DNA of 19,885 nucleotides from Sulfidibacterium sp964473895 (GCA_964473895.1 CAYYRE010000041.1:1-19885), one strand, 5' to 3'; numbered from the stretch's first letter, positions 7,092-15,533 are shown. A program made the numbers and translations. The notes: generated by a model not told the origin, from the letters alone.

Positions 7092-8602
7092 TTGAATTAC
7101 TTCTTTTTATTCCGCTTTCGTTTACTTTTCCCACCATTTTCCTCTGGGCCCAATTTGAGCGGGCCGGCCGGCACGGTTGGGAAACGCTGATTCCGTTTTA
7201 CAACCTTTATGTGTTTCTGAAAATTATTAAAAAACCGTTGTGGTGGTATTTGTTATTGCTTTTCCCCTTTATCAATGTGTTTATGTACATGTTGATGCTG
7301 GTGGAAATGGCCAAATGTTTCGGTAAATACGGGCTGGGTCAGCAGTTTTTGGCTGTGGTACTCCCCTTTGTTTATTTTCCGTATATCGCCATGACATCCG
7401 ATGACCCTTTTCAGGATCCGGACACCCGGCAGGAACCGCCCAAAAGTGCTGTGCGCGAATGGACCGATGCCATTATTTTTGCGGTGGTGGCGGCCACCAT
7501 CATTCGTACTTTTCTGATCGAAGCCTATACCATTCCCACCTCTTCCATGGAAAAATCGTTGCTCGTGGGCGACTACCTGTTTGTAAGTAAAATAGCTTAT
7601 GGCCCTAAGGTACCCAATACACCATTGTCTTTTCCGTTTGTCCATCATACGATGCCTTTTACCCAAACCGTAAAATCGTATCTGACATGGATAGAACTGC
7701 CTTACTGGCGTTTACCCGGTTTGGAAAAGGTGCATCGCAACGATGCTGTTGTTTTTAATTATCCTGCCGGGGATACGGTTTCCACCCGTTTCCAGAGCAA
7801 TGTGAGTTACTATACGCTCATCAAGCAGTACGGCCGGAAAAAAGTGTGGAGCGACAAACGGGATTTCGGGGATATTATTTACCGTCCGGTGGACAAACGC
7901 GAAAATTACATTAAACGGTGTATCGGTCTGCCCGGCGATTCGTTGCAGATCATAAACCGGGTAGTGTATATCAACGGGAAAGAAAATCATGACCCCGGGA
8001 AAAAAGAATTTGAATACAAGGTTTATACCGATGGGCATTCCATTAATCCCATTATTTTGGACCGTCTGAACATTACCGAAGGGGGACGCACGAGCATCCC
8101 CGGCAGATTTGTTTATATGCTTACCGATGAAGCCCGTGATGCTTTGGCCAAATTGCCCATTGTTAAAAAAATAGAGGTGTTTAATATTCCGGCCGGTGTA
8201 CGCGATCCCGAAATTTTTCCTTACAGCAAAGATTTTAAGTGGAACCGTGACAATTACGGCCCTATTTATATCCCGAAAAAAGGGGCTACCGTTGCCTTGA
8301 ACCTGAAAGTGTTACCGCTTTATCGCCGCATTATCCACGCTTACGAGGGGAATGATCTTCAGGTGAAAAACGGTAAAATTTACATCAACGGGAAACAGGC
8401 AGATCATTACACTTTTAAAATGAATTATTATTGGATGATGGGGGATAACCGTGACAACTCGGCCGACTCACGCTATTGGGGTTTTGTTCCTGAAAATCAC
8501 ATCGAAGGCAAAGCGGTGTTTATCTGGATGTCGCTTGACCCGCACAAAACCATTCTTGAAGGAAAAATCCGCTGGAACCGGGTGTTTACCTTTGTACGGT
8601 AA
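7088..8602 (+). CDS. lepB: Signal peptidase I (S26), long Bacteroidota form
   Basis: Inner-membrane serine/lysine protease that cleaves Sec/Tat signal peptides on the outer face. At 504 residues it is much longer than the E. coli enzyme (about 320). Residues 1-100 carry several membrane segments with WETLIPFYNLYVFLKI, typical of a small membrane domain (DUF5684-like) fused in front. A further membrane helix (about 127-145) leads into IPTSSMEKSLLVGDY. Catalytic Ser is Ser153 and the general base Lys is Lys276 in ENYIKRCIGLPGDS. The C-terminal box is YWMMGDNRDNSADSRYWG near residues 451-468. Between Lys276 and that box lies an insertion of about 130 residues compared with short forms. The convergent protease gene ends only 14 bp away. 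Confidence 0.93.
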   Translation: MIELLLFIPLSFTFPTIFLWAQFERAGRHGWETLIPFYNLYVFLKIIKKPLWWYLLLLFPFINVFMYMLMLVEMAKCFGKYGLGQQFLAVVLPFVYFPYIAMTSDDPFQDPDTRQEPPKSAVREWTDAIIFAVVAATIIRTFLIEAYTIPTSSMEKSLLVGDYLFVSKIAYGPKVPNTPLSFPFVHHTMPFTQTVKSYLTWIELPYWRLPGLEKVHRNDAVVFNYPAGDTVSTRFQSNVSYYTLIKQYGRKKVWSDKRDFGDIIYRPVDKRENYIKRCIGLPGDSLQIINRVVYINGKENHDPGKKEFEYKVYTDGHSINPIILDRLNITEGGRTSIPGRFVYMLTDEARDALAKLPIVKKIEVFNIPAGVRDPEIFPYSKDFKWNRDNYGPIYIPKKGATVALNLKVLPLYRRIIHAYEGNDLQVKNGKIYINGKQADHYTFKMNYYWMMGDNRDNSADSRYWGFVPENHIEGKAVFIWMSLDPHKTILEGKIRWNRVFTFVR

Positions 8603-8616
8603 TAATGCCTCTGCTT

Positions 8617-10842
8617 TTATGGCAAAACAATAAGTTTCTTTGTGCCTTGTTGATTTCCCGACTGGAACCGGCAGATATAAATACCCGGCTTTATGGCCTG
8701 ATAATGAAAGTGATGGATTCCGGATGAAAGGAATCCGGAGAACAATATGCTGGTTTTTCCGCTGATATCCGAAACAGATAAAGTGATGTTTTGGGGTGAT
8801 GTTACGGACAAAGTGATGTTGATGGTTCCTTTCGACGGGTTGGGAAAAATGTTCAGTTGCCCAAGGAAAACACTTTTCGAAATACTGGCAACGGTTTCTT
8901 TAATGACTTTTCCGAAAAAGGGGCGGTGGTTCCATGCGGTGATGGTGAGCTGTAAAGGAATACCGGCCGGTACCGAATCCAAAGGGATTTTGATTTGTCC
9001 GTTGGCTTTGACCGGTGCTACCGCATAAACCCCCTTTTCGCCGGATAAGGAAGCGATGCCTTTTTTTATCGATGTTTGTACCGTGAAAACCCGGCGGCTG
9101 TCGGGAATCGTATCTTTAAATTGTGCCCGGATGGGTAGGGGGGTAGCTGTACGTACCTGTAACGAAGGGTCGCCGAAGACTACCCATGTATCGGTAGTTT
9201 GATAGCCGTCGGTTCCGTAAACATCGTTCATTTGAATACATCCTTCCATGCAAATGGCACCGAAAGTACGGGGCGGATGCAACGAATCGGCTGCCGTGAG
9301 CAATGCGTTCATGTATTGTTGGGCGCACATGGGTGGATCCCAACCTTGGGTTGTGGTAGGCATAAAGGCAGCCACGGCACCGGTAGGCTCTCCGTTTTGG
9401 GCAGCCCTGAGCCATGCTTCCGCAAAACAATCCTGATGAACAAAGTCGCCCGTGGCACACGAAACCGATATGATCAGCGGCCATTTGCCCATGTTTTTTA
9501 ATCGTGACACTTGTGCATTCCCAAACCGGGTGGTATTCCAGCCGAGTGCGCTGCCGTGTCCGCAGTAATTGATGATGCCGGTACCTTGTTCCACTGTGGT
9601 GGTGAGCATTTCTTTGTCAGGGTCTCCGGGAGCATCCGGTTTCCCTTGTGAACCATCAAAAAGTTCGGTAGCCGTCCGGTAAGAAGAAGGCAACAGGATG
9701 GCGGTATCAATGATACGGATATGCTGAAAATCCATCAGGTGGTGATAGCCGGGGCCCATTTCCGAAGCAATTCCGGTACAACGGGTGTACCAGCCGGTAT
9801 CCGGACTTTCGGCTTTTTCGTAAGCTAACGAGCGTTGTACCATGATACGCAGTTGGCTTGCTGTGGCTGCCGGAAATCGTCCCACAAACAGGTCGGGATA
9901 ATGGTCGTTTCCCGAAACATAGGCATAAAAATTATCCGCATCGTTTCCGGCAATTTTTCCGGAAGGTACCTGGGGCGCATCGCCTACCAAAAGGACATAT
10001 TGTAGCCCCCAATCCCTGTAAATGTTTTGAATGGTTGCTTTGATACTGTCGGCCGGTTCCGTTCCCGTTACATCGATTACCCGTACTTTGTAACCGGTTT
10101 GCCGCTTCCACAAGATGAAATTTTTCAGAAGCGGAATATAAGGGCCGTAACTAATGATAAGCAAATGGGGGGCAACAAAGTTTTGTGTTTGCGCTTTTGG
10201 TGGCGAAAGGGCATTGATAAAATGGTGCCGGAAAAAATTCCCCCCGCCGGAAACGGTAGGGTGCTCTTCCGGCTGGCTCTTTGGTTTCCGGAAAAATGTG
10301 ATTTCAAAAGTTACCTCATCGTAAACACGCAGTGTCTGTGTTACAGGATTGTAGGCAAAGGGATAAACGGTAAGCGTTTGTCCTTCGTAAGGCCCCAGGA
10401 AATAAGGGGTTCCTGCCTGCCATAAACTGTCCGGATAAAAGGCGTTTTTTGTGTAAACCTTCCCGAAAAAAAATGGAAGCGAGTCAGGCAGTATATTTCG
10501 TTTTACGTTTCCTTTGGATGGGGCGATCAACAATCCTTTTTTTTCGTGGTAACTGACGGCGTGTAAAGTAACACGGATGCGGCTGCCTCTGGGGATAAGC
10601 AAAGGGACGGTATATTGGGGCAAGGCGGGCAAGCCGCGTTGCAGCATGCGGTTGCCGTTCGGTGTGATAATCCTTTGTGCCGTACCCCGTGGGGTGTTTA
10701 CCTGCTGCAAGCGGTATGGTTCGCCCCGGAAATGTAAAATGACTTTTTTTGAAGAGGCCGAAACAAGCGTAAAGGGACTGTTTTGCCCCCAAACAGCGAA
10801 CACGGTGATCATGAGAAAAAAAAGAGGCCATAACTTTTTCAT
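8617..10842 (-). CDS. Secreted C25 (gingipain-like) cysteine protease with T9SS sorting tail
   Basis: The protein has 741 residues from the ATG at 10842, chosen because MKKLWPLFFLMITVFAVWGQ is a clear signal peptide and AAGGA lies 7 bases upstream; an in-frame ATG at 10932 would bury it. The N-terminal part (about 21-225) is a beta-rich pro-region, as in gingipain-type precursors. The peptidase C25 domain spans about 226-565, with YVLLVGDAPQVPS and PDLFVGRFPA. Catalytic His429 is in NYCGHGSALGW and Cys462 in ISVSCATGDF. A beta domain follows, and the last 80 residues (from FPNPSKGTINITLS near 666 to KKLIVLP) are a type-A C-terminal sorting domain for export by the type IX system. Substrates cannot be predicted; the gene stands apart from its neighbours. 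Confidence 0.92.
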   Translation of the reverse strand: MKKLWPLFFLMITVFAVWGQNSPFTLVSASSKKVILHFRGEPYRLQQVNTPRGTAQRIITPNGNRMLQRGLPALPQYTVPLLIPRGSRIRVTLHAVSYHEKKGLLIAPSKGNVKRNILPDSLPFFFGKVYTKNAFYPDSLWQAGTPYFLGPYEGQTLTVYPFAYNPVTQTLRVYDEVTFEITFFRKPKSQPEEHPTVSGGGNFFRHHFINALSPPKAQTQNFVAPHLLIISYGPYIPLLKNFILWKRQTGYKVRVIDVTGTEPADSIKATIQNIYRDWGLQYVLLVGDAPQVPSGKIAGNDADNFYAYVSGNDHYPDLFVGRFPAATASQLRIMVQRSLAYEKAESPDTGWYTRCTGIASEMGPGYHHLMDFQHIRIIDTAILLPSSYRTATELFDGSQGKPDAPGDPDKEMLTTTVEQGTGIINYCGHGSALGWNTTRFGNAQVSRLKNMGKWPLIISVSCATGDFVHQDCFAEAWLRAAQNGEPTGAVAAFMPTTTQGWDPPMCAQQYMNALLTAADSLHPPRTFGAICMEGCIQMNDVYGTDGYQTTDTWVVFGDPSLQVRTATPLPIRAQFKDTIPDSRRVFTVQTSIKKGIASLSGEKGVYAVAPVKANGQIKIPLDSVPAGIPLQLTITAWNHRPFFGKVIKETVASISKSVFLGQLNIFPNPSKGTINITLSVTSPQNITLSVSDISGKTSILFSGFLSSGIHHFHYQAIKPGIYICRFQSGNQQGTKKLIVLP

Positions 10843-11003
10843 GGAACATCCTTGTTGTTTACAGACATGCGTTTTACATCCAATCAGTTTCTGAAGAAAC
10901 AATTGTCTTATTCCGAAACAGATTGGTTCCAAAAGTCAACTTTCAAAATAATTTCATTTTTCTTAAATTTATTAGAATGCTTCTATGGTATTTACAGACC
11001 ACT
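10843..11003. other. Spacer upstream of the C25 protease gene
   Basis: An AT-rich 161-bp gap between two co-directional minus-strand genes. No exact TAnnTTTG box was found; GACTTTTG near 10934-10941 (minus) lacks only the first T. A weak hairpin TGGT/ACCA just after the LolC/E-like stop is not a convincing terminator. Confidence 0.35.
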
Positions 11004-12236
11004 TTATGCCAGTTTAATGCTCTGGTAGTCTTTCAGTAAGAACCTTACGGGATACCAGCTCGCGGCCAGGCCTATGACAAAAACGGTTAAAAAAACATAG
11101 ATAAAATCGGTTATTCGCATTTTTACGGGATAGGCATTGATGATAAAGCCCCCATTACCCGAACCCAGCTGTACAAAGCCGTAACGTTGTTGCAACCAAA
11201 GGATGACAAAACCGATAAGCAACCCGCTTAGGGCACTCAACAGGCTGATGAGTAGTCCTTGCCGCAGGAAAATTTGCCTTAAAAGCTTCCTGTCGGCTCC
11301 CATGCTTTTCAAAACGGCAAGGTCTTTCATCTTTTCCACAATCAAAATAGCTACCGAGCCGATCATATTAAATGACGACAGAATCAATATGAAAACAAGG
11401 ATGAGGAAAACCGCCATTTTTTCCGATTTCATAATTTTAAAAAGGGTTTCGTTTTGCTGAAAACGGTTTTTAACCATAAAACGGTTTCCTGCCAAGGTGG
11501 CTATTTGTTTTTGAACAGCTCCGGGGGGAACCCCTTTTCTTAGATAGACCTGCAAGGAAGTCACTTCATCCCCGTAATCCAACAGTTGCCGGGCAAAACG
11601 GAGCGGAACCAAAACGTATTTTTGATCGAAGTCCTGTTGCACCGAAAAAATACCAGCCACCGGCAGGGCGGCCCGCCGGAAAGCGTTTTGAAACTGAAAG
11701 GAAGATGCGTTACCCCTTGTGGGCACCAAAACCGTGAGCAACCGGCGTGTGTCGTGCACATTGATACCGAGGTACCAGGCAATCCCGGCCCCGGCCACCG
11801 CAAAATTGGCTCCTCCTTCCTGTAAAATAAAATCCCCGGTTTGCAGGGTGCTGTCCATGCGACTTACTTTTACATAATTTCTCGACAGGCCCATGATTTT
11901 GCCTATGGTTTGCCGGTCACCGTATTTCAACAGGGCATCTTCTTCGGTAACCTGTACCACCCCTTTGACTCCGGAGATTTTTTTGATACGGTCCGCCGGA
12001 AAGGTTGCATAATGAAAAGTTTTTCCCTGCCTTGCGGTAATGGTAAAATCAGGGCTGAATTTCTGGTACAGCGAAGCAATCACCTCTTCAAAACCATTAA
12101 AAACAGAAAGAACCACAATAAGTGCTGCTGTTCCCATGGCCAGCCCGATCATGGAAACAATGGAAATGACATTGATCAGGTTATGCGATTTTTTGGAAAA
12201 AAGATATCGCCGGGCCATGAAAAGTGATAACTGCAT
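11004..12236 (-). CDS. LolC/LolE-like ABC transporter permease (FtsX family)
   Basis: The protein has 410 residues when started at the ATG at 12236 (MQLSLFMARRYLFSKKS), matching the usual length and start of lipoprotein-releasing permeases; the longer frame from 12332 adds 32 residues without support. It has one membrane helix near 22-45 (INVISIVSMIGLAMGTAALI), a periplasmic MacB-like domain of about 220 residues, then three helices: about 276-300, 325-350 and 375-400. The FtsX-domain stretch KDLAVLKSMGADRKLLRQIF is clear. Such proteins pair with a LolD-type ATPase to extract lipoproteins from the inner membrane toward LolA. No ATPase is next to it here, and it appears monocistronic. Confidence 0.85.
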   Translation of the reverse strand: MQLSLFMARRYLFSKKSHNLINVISIVSMIGLAMGTAALIVVLSVFNGFEEVIASLYQKFSPDFTITARQGKTFHYATFPADRIKKISGVKGVVQVTEEDALLKYGDRQTIGKIMGLSRNYVKVSRMDSTLQTGDFILQEGGANFAVAGAGIAWYLGINVHDTRRLLTVLVPTRGNASSFQFQNAFRRAALPVAGIFSVQQDFDQKYVLVPLRFARQLLDYGDEVTSLQVYLRKGVPPGAVQKQIATLAGNRFMVKNRFQQNETLFKIMKSEKMAVFLILVFILILSSFNMIGSVAILIVEKMKDLAVLKSMGADRKLLRQIFLRQGLLISLLSALSGLLIGFVILWLQQRYGFVQLGSGNGGFIINAYPVKMRITDFIYVFLTVFVIGLAASWYPVRFLLKDYQSIKLA

Positions 12237-12380
12237 ATGCTTCGTTTTTCTTCCGCAGGACAAATATCCGATAAATCCCCCAACAATAAGAAAACATTCC
12301 GGAAAATTCCTTCCTGTTTTTCCCGCTATCACCTGACCATGGCTTGACCATTTTGCCCGACAGTGCCCGAACGCCGGCGG

Positions 12381-13076
12381 TTATCCCGATTTTGCAATGG
12401 CCTTTAGTCTGTCGTCATCCAGAATGGATATGGTTCGGTTTTGAATGTTTATGATGCCATCGCGTTTGAACTCGGAAAAGGTACGGATGGTGTTTTCGGT
12501 TGTCATGGCAATGAGCTCTCCGATTTCGCGCCGGGTAATGGGAAGATCAAAAACCGCTTTATGATAAACATCATGTGCAAAATAGAGCAATATGGTTGCC
12601 ACACGTCCCTTCAGCTGCTTTTGTCCCAGCTCGAACCGGTTTTCGATAATCTCATCCGAAATACGACTCATGCGGTTAAGTACGCGCATGGCAAACTCCC
12701 CGTTCGACAAAATAACGTGTTCGAGCACCTCCAGCTCCACATCGCAAACCAGCGTTTCTTCTATGGCCTCAATGCTGTACGAATAACTGGTTTTCGAGAA
12801 AATCGTCAACAGGTTTACAAAGTCTCCCGGCTTGTTGATGCTCAGGATTTGCTCTTTTCCCCTCTTATCGGTTTTGAATAATTTGACCAATCCTTTGCGG
12901 AGGTAAAGGAACGAATCCACTTTTTCCCCCTCTTGTTTGATCACCTCACCACGCTTATACAGCCGCTCCGTTCGGGCATCATTTATGAGCTTATACTCAA
13001 AATCATTGAGGTCGCCAAACAACATTTGGCGATAAACACAAGTTTTACAGTTCTTTATATCGTTCTTTATTCTCAT
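12381..13076 (-). CDS. Crp/Fnr-family regulator with FNR-like cysteines
   Basis: The protein has 231 residues from the ATG at 13076. The ATG at 13097 is unlikely, because it lies inside the promoter's TATCTTTG box. Layout: a cyclic-nucleotide-type beta-barrel (about 20-120), a dimer helix (about 120-150), and a C-terminal winged helix with ITRREIGELIAMTTENTIRTFSEF (about 180-205), the HTH_Crp recognition region. From memory of E. coli FNR (Cys20, 23, 29, 122), NCKTC gives Cys10 and Cys13 at the places of 20 and 23, and LVCDVELEVLEHV puts Cys111 at the place of 122. The position of Cys29 is Leu19. It is divergent from the sulfur operon and has an FNR-type palindrome in its promoter, which suggests self-repression and control of that operon. 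Confidence 0.85.
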   Translation of the reverse strand: MRIKNDIKNCKTCVYRQMLFGDLNDFEYKLINDARTERLYKRGEVIKQEGEKVDSFLYLRKGLVKLFKTDKRGKEQILSINKPGDFVNLLTIFSKTSYSYSIEAIEETLVCDVELEVLEHVILSNGEFAMRVLNRMSRISDEIIENRFELGQKQLKGRVATILLYFAHDVYHKAVFDLPITRREIGELIAMTTENTIRTFSEFKRDGIINIQNRTISILDDDRLKAIAKSG

Positions 13077-13094
13077 TCTAAAATATTTAAAACA

Positions 13095-13102
13095 CAAAGA
13101 TA
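13095..13102 (-). promoter_or_regulatory. -7 element of the Crp/Fnr regulator gene
   Basis: On the minus strand this reads TATCTTTG, an exact TAnnTTTG match, with TTTC 20 bases upstream as a near -33 element. A start near 13088 fits a short leader before the ATG at 13076 and rules against the ATG at 13097. The FNR-type palindrome begins one base upstream, inside the promoter spacer. Confidence 0.65.
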
Positions 13103-13103
13103 C

Positions 13104-13117
13104 ATGATTTATATCAT
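13104..13117. promoter_or_regulatory. FNR-type operator palindrome
   Basis: ATGAT-TTAT-ATCAT is a perfect inverted repeat matching the known FNR half-sites TTGAT-N4-ATCAA in eight of the ten half-site bases. It lies between the divergent regulator and sulfur operon. It overlaps the spacer of the regulator promoter (repression expected) and is centred about 51 bases before the likely start of the sqr transcript (activation possible). Confidence 0.65.
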
Positions 13118-13150
13118 AGAAAGAAATACAGATAATTAATTATATAGATA

Positions 13151-13158
13151 TAAATTTG
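13151..13158 (+). promoter_or_regulatory. -7 element of the sqr operon
   Basis: TAAATTTG matches TAnnTTTG exactly. There is no TTTG 19-21 bases upstream, as expected of a promoter that depends on an activator. The ATG of sqr follows 36 bases later. Confidence 0.6.
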
Positions 13159-13194
13159 AAGCATGAATTATAAAACGTTAAATAAAAAAGGTTT

Positions 13195-14424
13195 ATGAAA
13201 AATTTACTGATACTGGGAGCCGGAACTGCCGGTACCATGATGGCAAACAAAATGCGGAAAAAACTGCCGCGCGAAGAATGGAACATTACCATTGTGGACC
13301 AATTTAAAACGCATTACTACCAGCCGGGGTTCCTGTTTATTCCTTTTGGGATTTACTCCCGTGACGAAGTGGTAAAACCCAAAAATGATTTTTTCCCCAT
13401 TGGGGTCAATGTCATTTATTCGAAAATCGAAAAGATCGAACCGGATAAAAATCAAGTGCTGCTGGCCGATGGAGTGGTATTGGCCTACGATTATCTCATC
13501 ATTGCCACGGGTACACGTACAGCGCCGGAAGAAACTCCCGGTTTGAAAGATAAATTGTGGTACAAAGAAATCTTTGACTTTTATACCATCGAAGGAGCGG
13601 TGGCTTTGGCCAATTTCTTTAAAACCTGGCAGGGCGGCGAATTGGTGGTCAACATTGCCGAGCTACCCTACAAATGCCCGGTCGCTCCGCTGGAGTTTGT
13701 TTTCTTTGCCGACGCTTTCTTTACCGAACGCGGATTGCGTGATAAAGTCAAAATCACCTATGTAACCCCGTTGCCGGGCGCTTTTACCAAACCCCGTGCC
13801 ACCAAAATGTTGGGTGAATTGCTCAAAACAAAAAACATCCATATTGTACCCGATTTTACCGTGGCCGAAGTCAATAACGATGAAAAGAAGATTGTGGACT
13901 TCGGGGGCCGCGAAGTCAAATTCGACTGCTTGGTGAGCATTCCCACCAACCTTGGTGACCCGGTCATCGAACGCAGTGGTATGGGAGATGATATGAACTT
14001 TGTCCCAACAGACAAGCACACCCTGCAATCACGCGATTATAAAAATATTTTTGTGATTGGCGATGCTGCCAACCTGCCGACTTCTAAAGCCGGTTCGGTA
14101 GCCCATTTTGCTTCCGAAATTCTCGAAGAAAACCTGTTGTGCGCCATCGAAGGCCGTCCTTATACCGCCAGCTTTGACGGTCATGCCAACTGCTACATTG
14201 AAACCGGCTACGGAAAAGGAACCCTTATCGACTTTAATTACGATACCGAACCTTTACCGGGTTCTTTCCCCTTTCCGGGTATTGGCCCCTTCGGTTTGCT
14301 CAAAGTAACGCGTACCAACCATTATGGTAAATTGATGTTCCGCTGGATTTACTGGCACATTTTGCTCAAAGGCAAAGAAATGCCCATCGATTCCGAAATG
14401 CAAATGGCCGGTAAAAAGCTTTAG
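13195..14424 (+). CDS. sqr: Sulfide:quinone oxidoreductase (FAD flavoprotein)
   Basis: A 409-residue two-dinucleotide-fold flavoprotein that oxidises sulfide to zero-valent or persulfide sulfur and reduces membrane quinone. The first FAD motif is LILGAGTAGTMMANKM (residues 5-20); the second is FVIGDAANLPTSKAGSVAH (286-304), with ATGTRTAP near 104. Redox cysteines typical of SQR are Cys161 in PYKCPVAPLEF and Cys333 in HANCYIETG; Cys245 and Cys316 are extra. The N-terminal third cysteine of type I enzymes is absent. A C-terminal amphipathic region, FGLLKVTRTNHYGKLMFRW, would anchor it peripherally in the membrane. It is the first gene of a four-gene sulfur operon. A related flavocytochrome-c-like flavoprotein is the main alternative, but the Cys pair and context favour SQR. 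Confidence 0.88.
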   Translation: MKNLLILGAGTAGTMMANKMRKKLPREEWNITIVDQFKTHYYQPGFLFIPFGIYSRDEVVKPKNDFFPIGVNVIYSKIEKIEPDKNQVLLADGVVLAYDYLIIATGTRTAPEETPGLKDKLWYKEIFDFYTIEGAVALANFFKTWQGGELVVNIAELPYKCPVAPLEFVFFADAFFTERGLRDKVKITYVTPLPGAFTKPRATKMLGELLKTKNIHIVPDFTVAEVNNDEKKIVDFGGREVKFDCLVSIPTNLGDPVIERSGMGDDMNFVPTDKHTLQSRDYKNIFVIGDAANLPTSKAGSVAHFASEILEENLLCAIEGRPYTASFDGHANCYIETGYGKGTLIDFNYDTEPLPGSFPFPGIGPFGLLKVTRTNHYGKLMFRWIYWHILLKGKEMPIDSEMQMAGKKL

Positions 14425-14457
14425 GCACGAATGAAATCTTAATGAAAACTTAAAGCT

Positions 14458-15150
14458 ATGAACGAAAAAAATATGCAGGAACAAATAGATGCCATGAACC
14501 GTAAGCTGGACCTGGTGTTAGAAGAGATCCAGGCCCAACGGGAAGTGCGGAAAAATATTTCCGACCTCTCCGCCGACTTGTACAACGTGGGGAAAGATAT
14601 GTTTGGCGCTGCCGTTACCGAATTGGATAATGCCGGTGTGGAAATCGATGGAGAAGCCGTAAAAGTGCTTGTACTGAAAGTCATCCGGAATATCGATACA
14701 CTGAACGAATTGTTCGATATGTTGGAAAGCGCTTACGATTTTATGCGCGATGTCTCTCCCATTTTGCACCAGGCGGGCCTCGATGGTATCCGGGCCATGA
14801 ACGACCTCGAACAGAAAGGTTATGTGGACTTTATAAAAGAATCCACCAAAATCATTGACAACATCGTTACCCACTTCTCTGTGGAAGATGTACGGGCACT
14901 GGCCGATAATGTGGTGACCATTCTCGAAACCGTAAAAAACCTTACCCAGCCCGAAATGCTCGGCGCCATTAACAATGGCGTGGTGGTGTACAAAAGTTTG
15001 GATGTTAATGATATACCCGAATATTCGCTTTTCAAGGCCATGCGTGCCATGAACTCACCCGAATTACGTAAAGGACTGGGCTTTATGATTACTTTCCTGA
15101 AAAATATTGCCACAGAATCGGAATTAAAAGCCAAAAGAGATAAAAAATAA
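14458..15150 (+). CDS. DUF1641 protein
   Basis: A 230-residue soluble, almost wholly helical protein. An N-terminal coiled-coil-like stretch (EQIDAMNRKLDLVLEEIQAQR, about 8-28) leads into repeated amphipathic helices. The conserved part near PEMLGAINNGVVVYKSL (about 160-176) and ELRKGLGFMITFLKNIA (about 200-216) resembles DUF1641 (COG2427). The family has no known activity, but it is often found next to SQR-type flavoproteins or formate dehydrogenase genes. Here it lies 33 bp after sqr and 27 bp before the DsrC-like gene. It has no cysteine, so it cannot itself carry persulfide sulfur; a scaffold or SQR partner role is my inference. Confidence 0.8.
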   Translation: MNEKNMQEQIDAMNRKLDLVLEEIQAQREVRKNISDLSADLYNVGKDMFGAAVTELDNAGVEIDGEAVKVLVLKVIRNIDTLNELFDMLESAYDFMRDVSPILHQAGLDGIRAMNDLEQKGYVDFIKESTKIIDNIVTHFSVEDVRALADNVVTILETVKNLTQPEMLGAINNGVVVYKSLDVNDIPEYSLFKAMRAMNSPELRKGLGFMITFLKNIATESELKAKRDKK

Positions 15151-15177
15151 TTTTTCAATTTTTAAAAACGTAGTATT

Positions 15178-15489
15178 ATGACCATTAAAAAAATAGCCAA
15201 TTTAGACATTGAAGTAACCGACGAAGGTTACCTGAAAGATGCTTCGGTTTGGAACCACGACATCGCCAAAGCCATTGCCAAAGAAGAAGGCATTGAACTG
15301 ACCGATAAACATTTTGAAGTCCTTGAATTTATCCGCAACAAAGTTGCCAACGGCGAAACTTTGACCATTCGCGGTATCGGTAAATCCGGTATCGTCGATG
15401 CCAAAACCTTTTACCAGCTCTTTCCCGGAGCCCCGCTCAAAAAAGCGACCAAAATCGCCGGCGTGGCAAAACCCGTATCCTGTATGTAA
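15178..15489 (+). CDS. DsrC/TusE-family sulfur carrier, single-cysteine type
   Basis: A 103-residue protein with the DsrC/TusE fold signatures: LDIEVTDEGYLKDASVWN near the N-terminus, then helices around HFEVLEFIRNKVANGE, and the flexible C-terminal arm PLKKATKIAGVAKPVSCM. The penultimate Cys102 is the universally conserved carrier cysteine (CysA). The upstream arm cysteine of true DsrC (CysB) is Thr91 here, so it cannot form the intramolecular trisulfide loop used with DsrAB sulfite reductase. It should work as a one-cysteine persulfide carrier, as TusE does. No dsrAB genes are in view. It is directly downstream of DUF1641, and a 128-bp gap with a strong inverted repeat separates it from the DsrE-like gene. 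Confidence 0.88.
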   Translation: MTIKKIANLDIEVTDEGYLKDASVWNHDIAKAIAKEEGIELTDKHFEVLEFIRNKVANGETLTIRGIGKSGIVDAKTFYQLFPGAPLKKATKIAGVAKPVSCM

Positions 15490-15533
15490 TACGGCTGTCA
15501 TGGCGGTCTCTTGTTGATATCCGCTTTGTTTTC

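Noticed and set aside
10843..10932. 30-residue extension of the C25 protease
   Set aside because: It would place a polar, Cys-containing segment before a clear signal peptide; the ATG at 10842 has AAGGA upstream.
13077..13097. Earlier ATG for the Crp/Fnr regulator
   Set aside because: The ATG at 13097 lies inside the TATCTTTG promoter element.
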